Of a stretch of DNA of 36,644 nucleotides, positions 1-7,649 are shown piece after piece; position 1 is the first letter of the stretch; each line of letters opens with the position of its first letter. The position numbers and the translations under genes are program-made. The stretch spans positions 1-36,644 of the forward strand of contig CAKUEZ010000009.1 in NCBI GenBank assembly GCA_934646965.1. Direction: 5' to 3'. This DNA is from an uncultured Collinsella sp. Lineage in GTDB: Bacteria > Actinomycetota > Coriobacteriia > Coriobacteriales > Coriobacteriaceae. The notes below the pieces were generated by a model. The model was given only the letters and a program-made list of their open reading frames with translations. It did not search any database and had not been told where the DNA came from.

Positions 1-474
1 GTCGATGGCTCCGACTACCGCGAGGTTCAGGATCTGGAGAACGAGCTTGCCACCCTGGCCAAGCGTCTGGACAAGATCGAGCACACCCGCAAGGACGTCG
101 TCGTCGCCCATAAGGAGGCGCTCGACCGCGAGGCCCGCGCGCAGGCCATCATCGCTAAGTTTGAGGAGGGCGTGAAGGCAGACACCAAGGCCGCCCGCGC
201 CAAGGCCGCCGATCTGCAGGCTCAGATTGACGCCGCCACCAAGGAGCGTACCGCCCTTGCCGCAACCCTGCCGACCGACGTGCTCAGCGACTACGAGCGC
301 CTGCTCAAGCAGTTCCGCGGCCTGGCGGTCGAGACCATCCAGGGCAACATCCCCACGGTCTGCCACACCGCGCTGCAGGCGTCGTCCATGAGCGACCTTA
401 ACCACGATGGTAGCGAGATCACGCACTGCCCGTACTGCCACCGCCTGCTGGTACTCCCGAGCAAGGAAGCTTAA
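1..474 (+). CDS. C4-type zinc-ribbon coiled-coil protein, 5' end missing
   Basis: The frame is open from base 1 and stops with TAA at 472-474, so about 157 C-terminal residues are visible and the start lies outside the window. Most of the visible part is rich in Glu, Lys, Ala and Leu with heptad-like spacing, as in the long helical hairpin of this family. The last 40 residues carry the C-terminal ribbon, with HCPYCHRLL as its second cysteine pair. The first pair is degenerate: where relatives have CxxC, this protein has a single Cys followed by His (TVCHTAL), so metal binding may be altered. The family is often proposed to act with nucleic acids, but no biochemical role can be assigned here. 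The stop codon lies 3 nt before coaBC and the gene's last codons supply the coaBC ribosome binding site, so the two are probably co-translated. Confidence 0.8.
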   Translation, partial: VDGSDYREVQDLENELATLAKRLDKIEHTRKDVVVAHKEALDREARAQAIIAKFEEGVKADTKAARAKAADLQAQIDAATKERTALAATLPTDVLSDYERLLKQFRGLAVETIQGNIPTVCHTALQASSMSDLNHDGSEITHCPYCHRLLVLPSKEA

Positions 475-477
475 ACG

Positions 478-1689
478 ATGGCGGCCCCCAACAATTCAAT
501 GCAACTTGAGGGAAAAACGATCCTGCTGGGCATTACCGGCGGGATCGCCGCCTATAAGTCGTGCAATATCGTGCGCCTGCTGCAAAAGCGCGGCGCCCGC
601 GTCAAGGTCGTTATGAGCGAGCATGCCACCGAGTTTGTGGGCCCGCTCACCTTTCGTGCGCTCACCAATGAGCCGGTTGCCGTCGGACTGTTCGACGATC
701 CGTCCGACCCAATCCATCACATTTCTCTGGCGCAGGAGCCCGACCTGGTGGTCGTGGCGCCCGCGACGGCCAATATCATCGCAAAGATGGCCAACGGCAT
801 CGCCGACGACCTCATCTCCACCACGCTGCTGGCAACGCCGCGACCCATCCTGATCGCGCCGGCCATGAACAACGGCATGTGGAAAGCACCGGCCACACAG
901 GCCAACATGGCCACGCTGCGCGACCGCGGCGTGCATGTGGTGGGTCCGGGCAGCGGCTACCTTGCCTGCGGCGACGTGGACACGGGCCGCATGAGCGAGC
1001 CCGAGGACATCGTCGAGGCCGTCTGCAGGGTGCTCAATCCCGTGCCGCAAGACCTGGCGGGCAAGCGCATCGTGATCACCGCCGGTCCTACGCACGAGCC
1101 GATCGACCCCGTGCGCTTTATCGGCAATCGGTCGTCGGGCAAGATGGGCATCGCTCTGGCGGGGGAGGCCGCTCGCCGTGGTGCCACGGTCACGCTCGTG
1201 CTGGGACCGACGTCGCTCGACGTTCCCTGCGGCGTTGAATGCGTGCGCGTGCAGACCGCTGCAGAGATGCTGCAGGCGGCCCTGAGCGTCTTCCAGACGG
1301 CCGATGCGGCCATTTGCGCGGCCGCCGTCGCCGACTACACGCCCGCTGCCCCTGCTGACCACAAGCTCAAAAAGGCCAACGAGCGCTTGGATTGCATCGA
1401 ACTGGTCGAGACGGTCGATATTTTGGCCGAGCTTTCGCGCCAAAAGGGGGAGCGGTGCGTAATCGGCTTTGCGGCCGAGACCGATAACGTCGTTGAGTAC
1501 GCGCAGCGCAAGCTCGCCCGCAAAGGTTGCGATGCTATTATCGCCAACGATGTCTCACGCGCCGATTCAGGCTTTGGAACCGATACCAACAAGGCCTGGA
1601 TCGTGAGCACAACGGGTACGCAAGAACTTCCCGTGCTAACAAAACCCCAGCTCGCAGATACAATTTTGGACTTGCTTCAAAATTTGTAA
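478..1689 (+). CDS. coaBC: bifunctional phosphopantothenoylcysteine decarboxylase / phosphopantothenate-cysteine ligase
   Basis: This 403-residue enzyme performs two consecutive steps of coenzyme A synthesis: it joins cysteine to 4'-phosphopantothenate, then decarboxylates the product to 4'-phosphopantetheine. The N-terminal CoaC flavodomain (about 8-185) shows GITGGIAAYK, catalytic His81 in HHISLA, APATAN at 94-99, PAMNNGMW at 128-135 and the active-site Cys164 in YLACGDVDTGRM. The C-terminal CoaB domain (about 194-403) shows ITAGPTHEPIDPVRFIGN, AAAVADYTP, the KLKK strand and GFAAETDN. The length is normal for the fused form. ATG 478 is chosen because AAGGAAG sits just upstream, whereas the in-frame ATG at 499 has no such site. 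The protein is cytosolic and uses FMN and CTP as in the family. Confidence 0.97.
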   Translation: MAAPNNSMQLEGKTILLGITGGIAAYKSCNIVRLLQKRGARVKVVMSEHATEFVGPLTFRALTNEPVAVGLFDDPSDPIHHISLAQEPDLVVVAPATANIIAKMANGIADDLISTTLLATPRPILIAPAMNNGMWKAPATQANMATLRDRGVHVVGPGSGYLACGDVDTGRMSEPEDIVEAVCRVLNPVPQDLAGKRIVITAGPTHEPIDPVRFIGNRSSGKMGIALAGEAARRGATVTLVLGPTSLDVPCGVECVRVQTAAEMLQAALSVFQTADAAICAAAVADYTPAAPADHKLKKANERLDCIELVETVDILAELSRQKGERCVIGFAAETDNVVEYAQRKLARKGCDAIIANDVSRADSGFGTDTNKAWIVSTTGTQELPVLTKPQLADTILDLLQNL

Positions 1690-1697
1690 AAAAGTTC

Positions 1698-1727
1698 TTG
1701 CACAAGGACAAAGTTTCGGGTTAATAT
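1698..1727 (+). promoter_or_regulatory. putative promoter of tRNA-Pro
   Basis: TTGCAC at 1698-1703 and TAATAT at 1722-1727 are separated by 18 bp and lie about 43 bp before the mature tRNA 5' end. The overlapping TATACT at 1725-1730 is an alternative -10. The placement between the coaBC stop and the tRNA suggests independent transcription of the tRNA. Confidence 0.55.
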
Positions 1728-1769
1728 ACTCCCTGTTGCGAGCGAGAGCAGAGCAACAAACAAAAGCTT

Positions 1770-1846
<77 letters not shown>

Positions 1847-1855
1847 GAAGTTTGC

Positions 1856-1890
1856 AGGTCAGACACCTAGTGCCTGACCTTTTTTGTTTT
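1856..1890 (+). terminator. intrinsic terminator of tRNA-Pro
   Basis: AGGTCAG (1856-1862) pairs with CTGACCT (1874-1880), with a further possible CAC/GTG pairing inside the loop. It is followed directly by a T-rich tract (TTTTTGTTTT). It starts 10 nt after the tRNA CCA. Confidence 0.9.
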
Positions 1891-2453
1891 AAGCAATTGC
1901 TTAATTTTCAGTAAGCAACAGGGTGCCAAAAATCTACCTACGCGATAGTCGCCTTTTGCGGTTAATTGCGCGTTTTGCACACGCATGAGCCGATTTATTA
2001 ACGCGATATGAATCTACATACGCGTAGCTGGTATACAGCCGAGTACAGGCTGTATTTATCGCGGCGATTAACACAGATATATCGACTGTAACGTACAAGC
2101 GTGTCGCTGTATTTATTCCAGTAGTTCACTTGATCGGTGGACAAGTGGGCTGTTGCTACGAGATGCCAAACAGGATGGACTCCATACGAGGATGCTGCAG
2201 AGATATTGGCAGGGGAGTGCGGCAGGCGCTCTGAGAGCCGCTGTATGACCCCATGTCTCCTTAACTCGATAATTTGTGTTTCATGGCACGAATCGGTCGA
2301 GCAATTGTCAAAAGGAAGGCCCATACAGGATTGCACGGGCCTTACATCAGATCAAATTTGAGCTAGAAGCACCAAGCGGGGCAGACGCAACACCATCTCG
2401 TCGCGGCCTCGGCGAGCGACATATCGCAGTCAAGGCAGACATCGAGGAATACC
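1891..2453. other. 564-bp gene-poor region with small repeats
   Basis: I find no convincing gene here: the open frames on both strands lack ribosome binding sites and family features. The stretch is clearly more AT-rich than the operon that follows. It contains the near-identical direct repeats AATCTACCTACGCG (1931-1944) and AATCTACATACGCG (2011-2024), and the perfect inverted repeat ATACAGCC-N7-GGCTGTAT (2033-2055). It also holds CACTTG-N9-CAAGTG (about 2128-2148) and the repeated word GCTGTATTTAT (2050-2060 and 2106-2116). Regulatory sites or a decayed insertion are both possible. Confidence 0.5.
2316..2343 (-). terminator. possible terminator of the two-component/ABC operon
   Basis: AAGGCCC (2316-2322) and GGGCCTT (2337-2343) form a perfect 7-bp stem with a 14-nt loop. 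Read on the minus strand the stem is followed by CCTTTTGAC, a short T run. It lies about 110 bp beyond the stop of the sensor kinase gene, the last gene of the operon. The T tract is weak, so this is a moderate call. Confidence 0.45.
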
Positions 2454-3851
2454 TCAGATCCCGCACAGGGGGACCGCGATGGTGGCCACCGCGCCGCCAG
2501 AGGGGCCGTTGGCGAGCGAGACGGAGCCCCCGTGGGCGCTCGCGGCCTCGGAGGCGACATGGAGGCCGAGCCCGTAGTGGCGGCCTCCGTCGCGCGAAGA
2601 GCGGGACGAGTCGTCTGTGAAGAGGCGCTCGCAGCCGCGTTCGAGGGCGGCGGGAGAAAAGCCCGGTCCGTCGTCGGCGACCTCGATGACGAGGCGCCCT
2701 TCCGCAACGTCGCAGGAGACAGCCACGCGCGAGCGTGCGTGCTCGGCGGCGTTGGCCACGAGGTTCGCGGCGGCTCGCGCCAGGGTTGTTCGGTCGAACG
2801 GGGCCTCGGGCGCGCCCGCGACAGCGGGGCCCGTGGCCACGTCAAGCGCCACGCCTCGCGCCCGGGCGATCTGGGCGGCCTCGGCGAGAACCTGCTCGCA
2901 GAGCTCGGCCGGCCGCATGGGGACCCTCTCCGCCCCGCCGGACCCGCGCGAGGCCTCGATTAGCAGGCGCACGTAGCTGTCGAGCCTTTCGACACCGCCG
3001 GCTATGTCGCGCGCGGCGGCCGAGAGGTCGCCGTCATTCTCGTCTTCCAGCTCCTCCGCCACGAAGTCGGCGTTGGCGCGCAGCACGGTGAGCGGCGTCT
3101 TGAGGTCGTGGGCGAGCGACGCCATCTGCTCGCGCTGCCCCCGCTCCGCGGCCCAGCGGGCCTCGAGCGACTCGGCGAGGGAGGCCCGCATGGCGTCCAT
3201 CGCGGCGAGGACGTCGTTCACCTCGCGCACGTTGGTGCTGCCGACCGCGAAGTCGAGCTCCCCCGCGCCGACGCGCCCCGCCGCCTCCGCGAGCGGCGCC
3301 ATCTTGCGCGAGATCACGCGGCTCGCGCGGCGCGCCACGAGCGCGAGCGCGAGCGCGCTTCCCGCCGCAGCGCCGACGAGCATGAGGCTCTGCGGGTTAG
3401 GAAGCAGGCCGGCGAGGTCGCGCGAGACCCACTGCGGCAGGTACTCGCTGACGAGTGCGCAGGCCTCGCCGCCCTTGAGCGGGAACGCGGCGTAGGTGAG
3501 GCCCGAACCCCCGCCCTCGATCTCCACTGTGCCTGGATCCGCGGCGAGTGCCGTACGGGCCATTTCCTTCGCGTCCTCGAGCCGCGTGCCCTCGAGGTCT
3601 GTCATCAGCACGTATCCGTCCTTGTTCAGGATGAGGTAGCGGTACGCCGTCGGCACGTCCTGCTGCCCGCAGACGCCATCGCGTGCCAGGCCCTCCGCGA
3701 CCTCGCGCGCATTGGCCGGCCCCCAGCTTGCCTCGTAGACGAAGCCCGCGTTGATCGCCACGGAGAGCACCATGAACGAGGCGACCCACGCCATGGCGAC
3801 CGCCGCGAACGCGTAGGCGAAGTAGCGCGCGATGACGAAGGAGAGCGGCAT
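2454..3851 (-). CDS. membrane sensor histidine kinase (VanS/HAMP type)
   Basis: This is the probable sensor partner of the response regulator encoded just upstream. From the ATG at 3851 it has 465 residues. Features in order: membrane segment about 4-36, extracytoplasmic part about 37-154, second membrane segment about 155-174, HAMP-like region, DHp box SLAHDLKTPLTVL with phospho-acceptor His248, N box (AANLVANAAEH, Asn363/367), G1 box DDGPG 393-397 and G2 GLGL 427-430. The signal sensed is unknown; in clusters of this make-up it is usually an antimicrobial peptide or cell-envelope stress. A GTG at 3890 would add 13 residues and overlap the regulator gene. ATG 3851 is preferred because the resulting short basic N-terminus leads straight into the first membrane helix, with GAGGT about 10 nt upstream. 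Confidence 0.9.
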   Translation of the reverse strand: MPLSFVIARYFAYAFAAVAMAWVASFMVLSVAINAGFVYEASWGPANAREVAEGLARDGVCGQQDVPTAYRYLILNKDGYVLMTDLEGTRLEDAKEMARTALAADPGTVEIEGGGSGLTYAAFPLKGGEACALVSEYLPQWVSRDLAGLLPNPQSLMLVGAAAGSALALALVARRASRVISRKMAPLAEAAGRVGAGELDFAVGSTNVREVNDVLAAMDAMRASLAESLEARWAAERGQREQMASLAHDLKTPLTVLRANADFVAEELEDENDGDLSAAARDIAGGVERLDSYVRLLIEASRGSGGAERVPMRPAELCEQVLAEAAQIARARGVALDVATGPAVAGAPEAPFDRTTLARAAANLVANAAEHARSRVAVSCDVAEGRLVIEVADDGPGFSPAALERGCERLFTDDSSRSSRDGGRHYGLGLHVASEAASAHGGSVSLANGPSGGAVATIAVPLCGI

Positions 3852-3877
3852 GCCCCCGCGACCTCGCGCCCCGATAC

Positions 3878-4540
3878 TCAGAGCTGCCACTTGTACCCCA
3901 TCCCCCAGACGGTCGCGATCGGATCGGCGCCGGCCTCGGAGAGTTTCCTCCGGGCGCGGCTGACCTGCATGGATATGGCCGCGTCGTCGGCGTCGCTCTC
4001 CCAGCCGAGCACCGCCTCGCGTATCTGGGTGCGGCTCATGACCTGCCCGGGGTGGCGGGCGAGGTACTCGCAGATGGCGTACTCGGTGGGCGTGAGCGGC
4101 ACGGCCTCGCCGCCCACGGCGAGGCCGCGTGCCCCGAGGTCGATTCGCACCTCCCCGAAGGAGAGGGCGTGCGAGCGCGGCCGGCGCTCACGGCGTAGAT
4201 GGGCCGCGACCTTGGCGCGCAGCTCCGCGGCCCCGAAGGGCTTGCGGACGTAGTCGTCGGCGCCCAGGCCGTAGCCGGCCACGGCGTCCTCCTCGGCCAC
4301 GCGCGCGGTCAGGAAGACGATGGGGCCGTCGAAGTCCGGGCGGATCTGCCGCACGAGCTCGAAGCCGTCGAGCCCCGGCATCATGACGTCGCAGAGCACG
4401 AGGTCGAAACGCGAGAGGTCCATCCCCGGGACCGCCGTCGGGTCCGCCGCCCTGACGACCTCATGGCCGTCGCGGCCGAGGACGCGCGCGAGCGCGTCGA
4501 GGATCGCCCGTTCATCATCTACTGCCAGTATCCTCGCCAT
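3878..4540 (-). CDS. OmpR/PhoB-family response regulator
   Basis: A 220-residue two-domain regulator. The receiver domain (1-115) has the acidic pair Asp8/Asp9, phospho-acceptor Asp51 in LCDVMMPG, Thr78 in FLTAR and Lys100 in RKPF. The C-terminal winged helix (about 125-220) ends in VWGMGYKWQL, typical of OmpR-like DNA-binding domains. ATG 4540 is supported by a perfect AGGAGGT 6 nt upstream; the frame continues further upstream but without a better start. It follows the YxeA-like gene by 45 bp and precedes the kinase gene, so it likely controls this operon in response to the kinase. Confidence 0.95.
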   Translation of the reverse strand: MARILAVDDERAILDALARVLGRDGHEVVRAADPTAVPGMDLSRFDLVLCDVMMPGLDGFELVRQIRPDFDGPIVFLTARVAEEDAVAGYGLGADDYVRKPFGAAELRAKVAAHLRRERRPRSHALSFGEVRIDLGARGLAVGGEAVPLTPTEYAICEYLARHPGQVMSRTQIREAVLGWESDADDAAISMQVSRARRKLSEAGADPIATVWGMGYKWQL

Positions 4541-4584
4541 GTTGACCTCCTGAAACTCTCGTCGGAATTGTACTAGCGCCGCGC

Positions 4585-4986
4585 TCAGCGGTCCAGAGCC
4601 CTGCGCGCAGCCGCGGGTGCCTCGGCCGCGTCGCACGCGCGGTAGCGCACGCCCGAGCCGCCGCGCGCCTCGATCTCGAGCCAGCCCTCGCCGTCCGACT
4701 CCCGCCCGAAGAAGATGAGCTGGAGCTCTCGAACACTGCCTCTGTCGTCCGCCGCGTCCACCAGGTAGACGTAGTTTGCCCCCGCCCCAGTGGCGTCGGC
4801 GTAGGAGCTCGCGTGGCCGCCGGGCTCGGGCGCGGGCGCCCACATGGCGATCTCAGGGTTGGGCAGCACGCGGTCGGCAATCGAGCGTAGCGCCGACCCC
4901 CAGCCGGCGTCGAGCAGGGCATTCCCGCCCAGGACGAGCGCTGCGGAGAGGAGGACGAGCACGGCGGCGAGCAGCTTCTTACGCAT
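4585..4986 (-). CDS. small membrane-anchored or secreted protein, YxeA-like
   Basis: A 133-residue protein with an N-terminal basic-hydrophobic segment (MRKKLLAAVLVLLSAALVLG), acting as a membrane anchor or signal peptide, followed by a soluble domain of about 100 residues. The pattern YVYLVDAADDRGSVRELQLIFFG followed by GWLEIEARGG resembles the YxeA (DUF1093) fold, whose members often sit beside peptide-protection ABC transporters; this is a by-eye resemblance. The start codon overlaps the end of the upstream permease gene by 8 bp (ATGCGTAA), indicating translational coupling. A role as accessory protein of the transporter or sensor is inferred from position only. Confidence 0.75.
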   Translation of the reverse strand: MRKKLLAAVLVLLSAALVLGGNALLDAGWGSALRSIADRVLPNPEIAMWAPAPEPGGHASSYADATGAGANYVYLVDAADDRGSVRELQLIFFGRESDGEGWLEIEARGGSGVRYRACDAAEAPAAARRALDR

Positions 4987-5794
4987 CTACCCTCCCGTCC
5001 TCGAAGCGGCAGAACCAGGCGAGAAGGACGGCGTCGGCTGCCAGGGTGAGCACGAGGCTAGCGAGCGCAGTCGTGAGGAGAGGGCCCGCCGCGCGTGCGG
5101 CGTCGATGAAGGCCTCCACCCCGAGCGACCCCAGGCGCGCGGGCCAGGCGAGCGGCACCCAGCTCAGGGGCGTCGCCAGGGCACCGGTGAGCTCACCGGT
5201 CATGAGGCCGTGCGCAAGTCCGCCAACCGAGAAGAACGCGAGGAGCATACCCGCCGCGCCGGCGCCGATGGCGGCGTTGCGGCCGAGGCGCAGGGCCAGG
5301 CCGAGCCCCAGCGCGTAGAGGGGCAGGCTGCCCAGCACGATGCCCGCCCACGCGGCCGCAAGCGGAGCGGACCCGAGCGGCAGGCGCCCGGCAACGGCGA
5401 GCACGGCCCCGAACACGCCGAGCGCCACGGCCAACGCGCCCGCGCCGAGCGCCGCAAGGGCGAGCAGCTTCGCCGCGACGGCGCGCCCGCGCGAGGGGAC
5501 CGCCGTGAGGTTGGCGAGGCGCCCGGCGGAGCGCTCCTCGTCCACGGCGAGCCCGCAGACGATGGCGGACATGAGCGGCATGAGGGCGCCGAGAAACTGG
5601 ACGTAGGCGTCCGCGCCCAGCGCCGGGTCCCATCGGGCTACGGAGAAGTACTCGCCGCAGGCAAGACCGGCTGCCAGGCCGCAGACGAGGTGCACCGCCG
5701 TGAGCGGGGAGCGCGCCAGGCGCAGGGCCTCGGAGAGCAGGGCCCGCGAGAGAGTCATGCGCGGCGTCGGGTCGGAGAGTCGTGTCATGGCCAT
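4979..5794 (-). CDS. lantibiotic-protection ABC transporter permease (LanG/MutG type)
   Basis: A 271-residue integral membrane protein with about six hydrophobic segments in an ABC-2-type arrangement, including VHLVCGLAAGLACGEYFSV near the N-terminus and a cytoplasmic patch with DEERSAGRLANLTAVPSRGR. That patch matches the coupling-helix region seen in LanE/LanG permeases. The start chosen (ATG 5794) overlaps the stop of the preceding permease gene as TGATG, with GAGGAGAGG just upstream; ATG 5788 is an alternative. With its sister permease and the ATPase it should form a heteromeric exporter that removes antimicrobial peptide from the membrane. The codons are strongly GC-biased, unlike the genes outside this operon. 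Confidence 0.85.
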   Translation of the reverse strand: MAMTRLSDPTPRMTLSRALLSEALRLARSPLTAVHLVCGLAAGLACGEYFSVARWDPALGADAYVQFLGALMPLMSAIVCGLAVDEERSAGRLANLTAVPSRGRAVAAKLLALAALGAGALAVALGVFGAVLAVAGRLPLGSAPLAAAWAGIVLGSLPLYALGLGLALRLGRNAAIGAGAAGMLLAFFSVGGLAHGLMTGELTGALATPLSWVPLAWPARLGSLGVEAFIDAARAAGPLLTTALASLVLTLAADAVLLAWFCRFEDGRVDA

Positions 5795-6564
5795 CACCTC
5801 TCCTCGGAGCGCGCGAACCAGGCCGCGCCCGCCGCCGTGAGCGCGGCGAACGCGAGCGCGCAGACCGCAAGGCCCGCCAGCGTGAGCATGCCATCCGCCG
5901 CGAGCGCCCCGCCAAGCGCCATGTCCGCCGCGAGTGGCTCGCCGCTCGGCAGCACGGGGATGAAGCTCGTGGGGATGACCATGCTCGCCGACGGCGGAAA
6001 GAGCTGCGGCAGCGGCACCAACGACCAGGCGAACCCACCCACGAGCTGCGCGACGAGCGGGCAGAAGATGCCCGCGAGCATGCCGAGCCGCGCCGTGAGA
6101 AAGAGCCCTGCGGGGATCATCCACGCCGCGGTCACCGTGTTGACGAGCGCGCAGAGGAGCATCGTGAGCGTGCCCGCGACCGTGAGGCCCTGCGAGGAGA
6201 ACGCCGATCCCGCGAGGTAGATGCCGAAGACCACGAGGTTCGAAAGCGTGCAGAGCGCGAGGCACCAGAGCGCCTTGGCCCACCAGGCGCGCCCGAGCGG
6301 GAAGCCCAGGCCCAGAAGCCCCCGCATCCGCGTGCGAGCGTCCGCCCGCGCGACGCACGCCACCACGAGCGAGAGACACACGGGCAGGAAGAGCGCGTAC
6401 CAGTAGTTCCACGCGCTGAAGATCTGCACGCCCCGGTAGGGCATCGCGCCGAGCAGCGGCATCGGCAGCGCCATGAGCACGGCCAGGCGAACCGGTGCCG
6501 CGTGGCGCGACTTCAGGGCCTCGGCGCGCAGGGCCGCGAGCAGGCCGCCTTTCTCGCCCGTCAT
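5794..6564 (-). CDS. lantibiotic-protection ABC transporter permease (LanE/MutE type)
   Basis: A 256-residue membrane protein with about six hydrophobic segments and a short basic N-terminus (LRAEALKSRHAAPVRLAVLMAL). The cytosolic loop ARADARTRMRGLLGLGFPLGRAWWAK is in the place where ABC-2 permeases contact the ATPase. The LKS/KxRH start followed by PMPLLGA is the layout of the LanE/MutE/EpiE family. ATG 6564 overlaps the ATPase stop by 4 nt (ATGA), so synthesis is coupled. The substrate cannot be read from sequence; a lantibiotic or similar peptide is inferred from the whole cassette. Confidence 0.85.
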   Translation of the reverse strand: MTGEKGGLLAALRAEALKSRHAAPVRLAVLMALPMPLLGAMPYRGVQIFSAWNYWYALFLPVCLSLVVACVARADARTRMRGLLGLGFPLGRAWWAKALWCLALCTLSNLVVFGIYLAGSAFSSQGLTVAGTLTMLLCALVNTVTAAWMIPAGLFLTARLGMLAGIFCPLVAQLVGGFAWSLVPLPQLFPPSASMVIPTSFIPVLPSGEPLAADMALGGALAADGMLTLAGLAVCALAFAALTAAGAAWFARSEER

Positions 6565-7289
6565 GCCGCCACCTCCCCGCGCGCTCGTCGCCCTTCCCGG
6601 CAGAAGCTCATGAAGAGTTCCTCGAGGTCCTGCCCGGGACGAAGCGCATCCTCGTAGGCGAGGCGCCCCCCGCAGATGATGCCGATGGTGTCCGCCATCT
6701 GCTGCACTTCGGAGAGGATGTGGCTCGAGACGATCACCGTCGTACCCGCCGCCGCGAAGCCGCGGATCTGGTCGCGCAGCTCCTCGATGCCGATGGGGTC
6801 GAGGCCGTTGGTGGGCTCATCGAGCACGAGCAGGCGTGGCCGGGCGATCAGCGCCAGCGCGAGCCCCAGGCGCTGCCGCATGCCCATCGAGAAGCGCCCG
6901 GCGCGCTTCTTCCCGGTGTCCGCGAGGTCCACGGCGGCGAGCACCTCATCTATGCGGCTCTCGGGAAGGCCCAGCAGCGTGGTGCGCACGCGCAGGTTCT
7001 CGCGCGCGGTGAGGTTGGGGTAGAGCGGCGCCTCCTCGATGAGGCTGCCGATTGCGTAGAGGTCCTCGCGGCGCCAGGCGTGCCCGGCAAAGAGGATCTC
7101 CCCGGCCGTCGGCCGCAGCATCCCGCAGATCATCTTGAGCGTTGTCGACTTGCCGGCGCCGTTGGGACCGAGCAGCCCGTACACCTCGCCCTCGCGGATA
7201 TGAAGGCTCACGTCGGCCACGGCATCCTGCGCCTGGTCGCCGCGGCCGAAGCGCTTGGTGAGCCCGCGTGTCTCGAGCATATAACCCAT
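6561..7289 (-). CDS. lantibiotic-protection ABC transporter ATPase (LanF/MutF type)
   Basis: A 242-residue ABC ATPase. Walker A GPNGAGKST is at 41-49, the signature FSMGMRQ at 133-139, Walker B LLVLDEP at 153-159 and the switch His190 in VSSH. In the Q-loop position it reads GSLIEEAPLYPNLTA, with Glu instead of Gln. This E-loop is a recognised mark of lantibiotic-immunity ATPases such as NisF and NukF, and is the best evidence for the cassette's role. ATG 7289 is preferred over ATG 7280 because AAAGGA lies about 7 nt upstream of it. It is the first gene of the minus-strand operon, so the operon promoter should lie in 7290-7500. Confidence 0.93.
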   Translation of the reverse strand: MGYMLETRGLTKRFGRGDQAQDAVADVSLHIREGEVYGLLGPNGAGKSTTLKMICGMLRPTAGEILFAGHAWRREDLYAIGSLIEEAPLYPNLTARENLRVRTTLLGLPESRIDEVLAAVDLADTGKKRAGRFSMGMRQRLGLALALIARPRLLVLDEPTNGLDPIGIEELRDQIRGFAAAGTTVIVSSHILSEVQQMADTIGIICGGRLAYEDALRPGQDLEELFMSFCREGRRARGEVAA

Positions 7290-7500
7290 GGGTTTATCCT
7301 TTCTCTTCCGGGAGCGCGGGCCGAGTCACCGTGCCCGCGCGCCTCACCTTTCGGGTTCACCATCCATGGTGGGGTGCGTTTCTAACGAAGCCGTAACGGC
7401 CGTTGGGTTCTTTTGGCGCCAACCCTTCTCGACCCGCACATCATGATTAATTTGCTTAAGGCAACAACTTTCCCGATCGACGTAATCACCGAATCAAAAC

Positions 7501-7557
7501 GTGTACATCAGCCATCAAAGATGCCGAAAAATGTCGTTTTTGGTGGCTGATGTATAC
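7501..7557. repeat. long inverted repeat, 21-nt arms
   Basis: The left arm (7501-7521) and right arm (7537-7557) match at 17 of 21 positions when one is reverse-complemented. The four differences are transitions that still allow G-U pairs in RNA on one strand or the other. The core TACATCAGCCA / TGGCTGATGTA is perfect, and the spacer is 15 nt. There is no T tract, so it is not a standard terminator. It may be a paired operator or mark the edge of the imported operon. Confidence 0.75.
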
Positions 7558-7620
7558 AAATGCAGAATCCCGCGTAGCCCAGAAGCACCCTCCATATGTC
7601 TGGACTCTCTATGGGCGCGC

Positions 7621-7649
7621 TGGATAGACATCGCCGGAACGGGTATAGT
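7621..7649 (+). promoter_or_regulatory. putative promoter of CDP-alcohol phosphatidyltransferase gene
   Basis: The -10-like TATAGT (7644-7649) has a weak -35-like TGGATA (7621-7626) 17 bp upstream. A start of transcription near 7656 would leave a leader of about 30 nt before GTG 7686, which supports that start codon over the upstream in-frame ATG 7596. Confidence 0.4.

Noticed and set aside
1998..2336. 112-codon minus-strand open frame in the gene-poor region
   Set aside because: No ribosome site, no recognisable domain, composition unlike neighbouring proteins, and it would cross several inverted repeats; likely chance.
2137..2361. 74-codon plus-strand frame that might be a transposase remnant
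   Set aside because: No DDE, HTH or other transposase signature in any frame; no terminal repeats with target duplication could be paired around it.
2363..2422. Short cysteine-rich minus-strand frame (19 residues ending RWCCVCPAWCF) just after the kinase gene, a possible antimicrobial peptide
   Set aside because: No ribosome binding site before its ATG, very few Ser/Thr for lanthionine rings, no leader-like part and no modification genes nearby. The frame partly reads through kinase-flanking sequence in an unused phase.
2532..7385. Numerous long open frames opposite the ABC/two-component operon
   Set aside because: They are products of the extreme GC content, which removes stop codons from other frames; they show Arg/Ala/Pro-rich nonsense without motifs.
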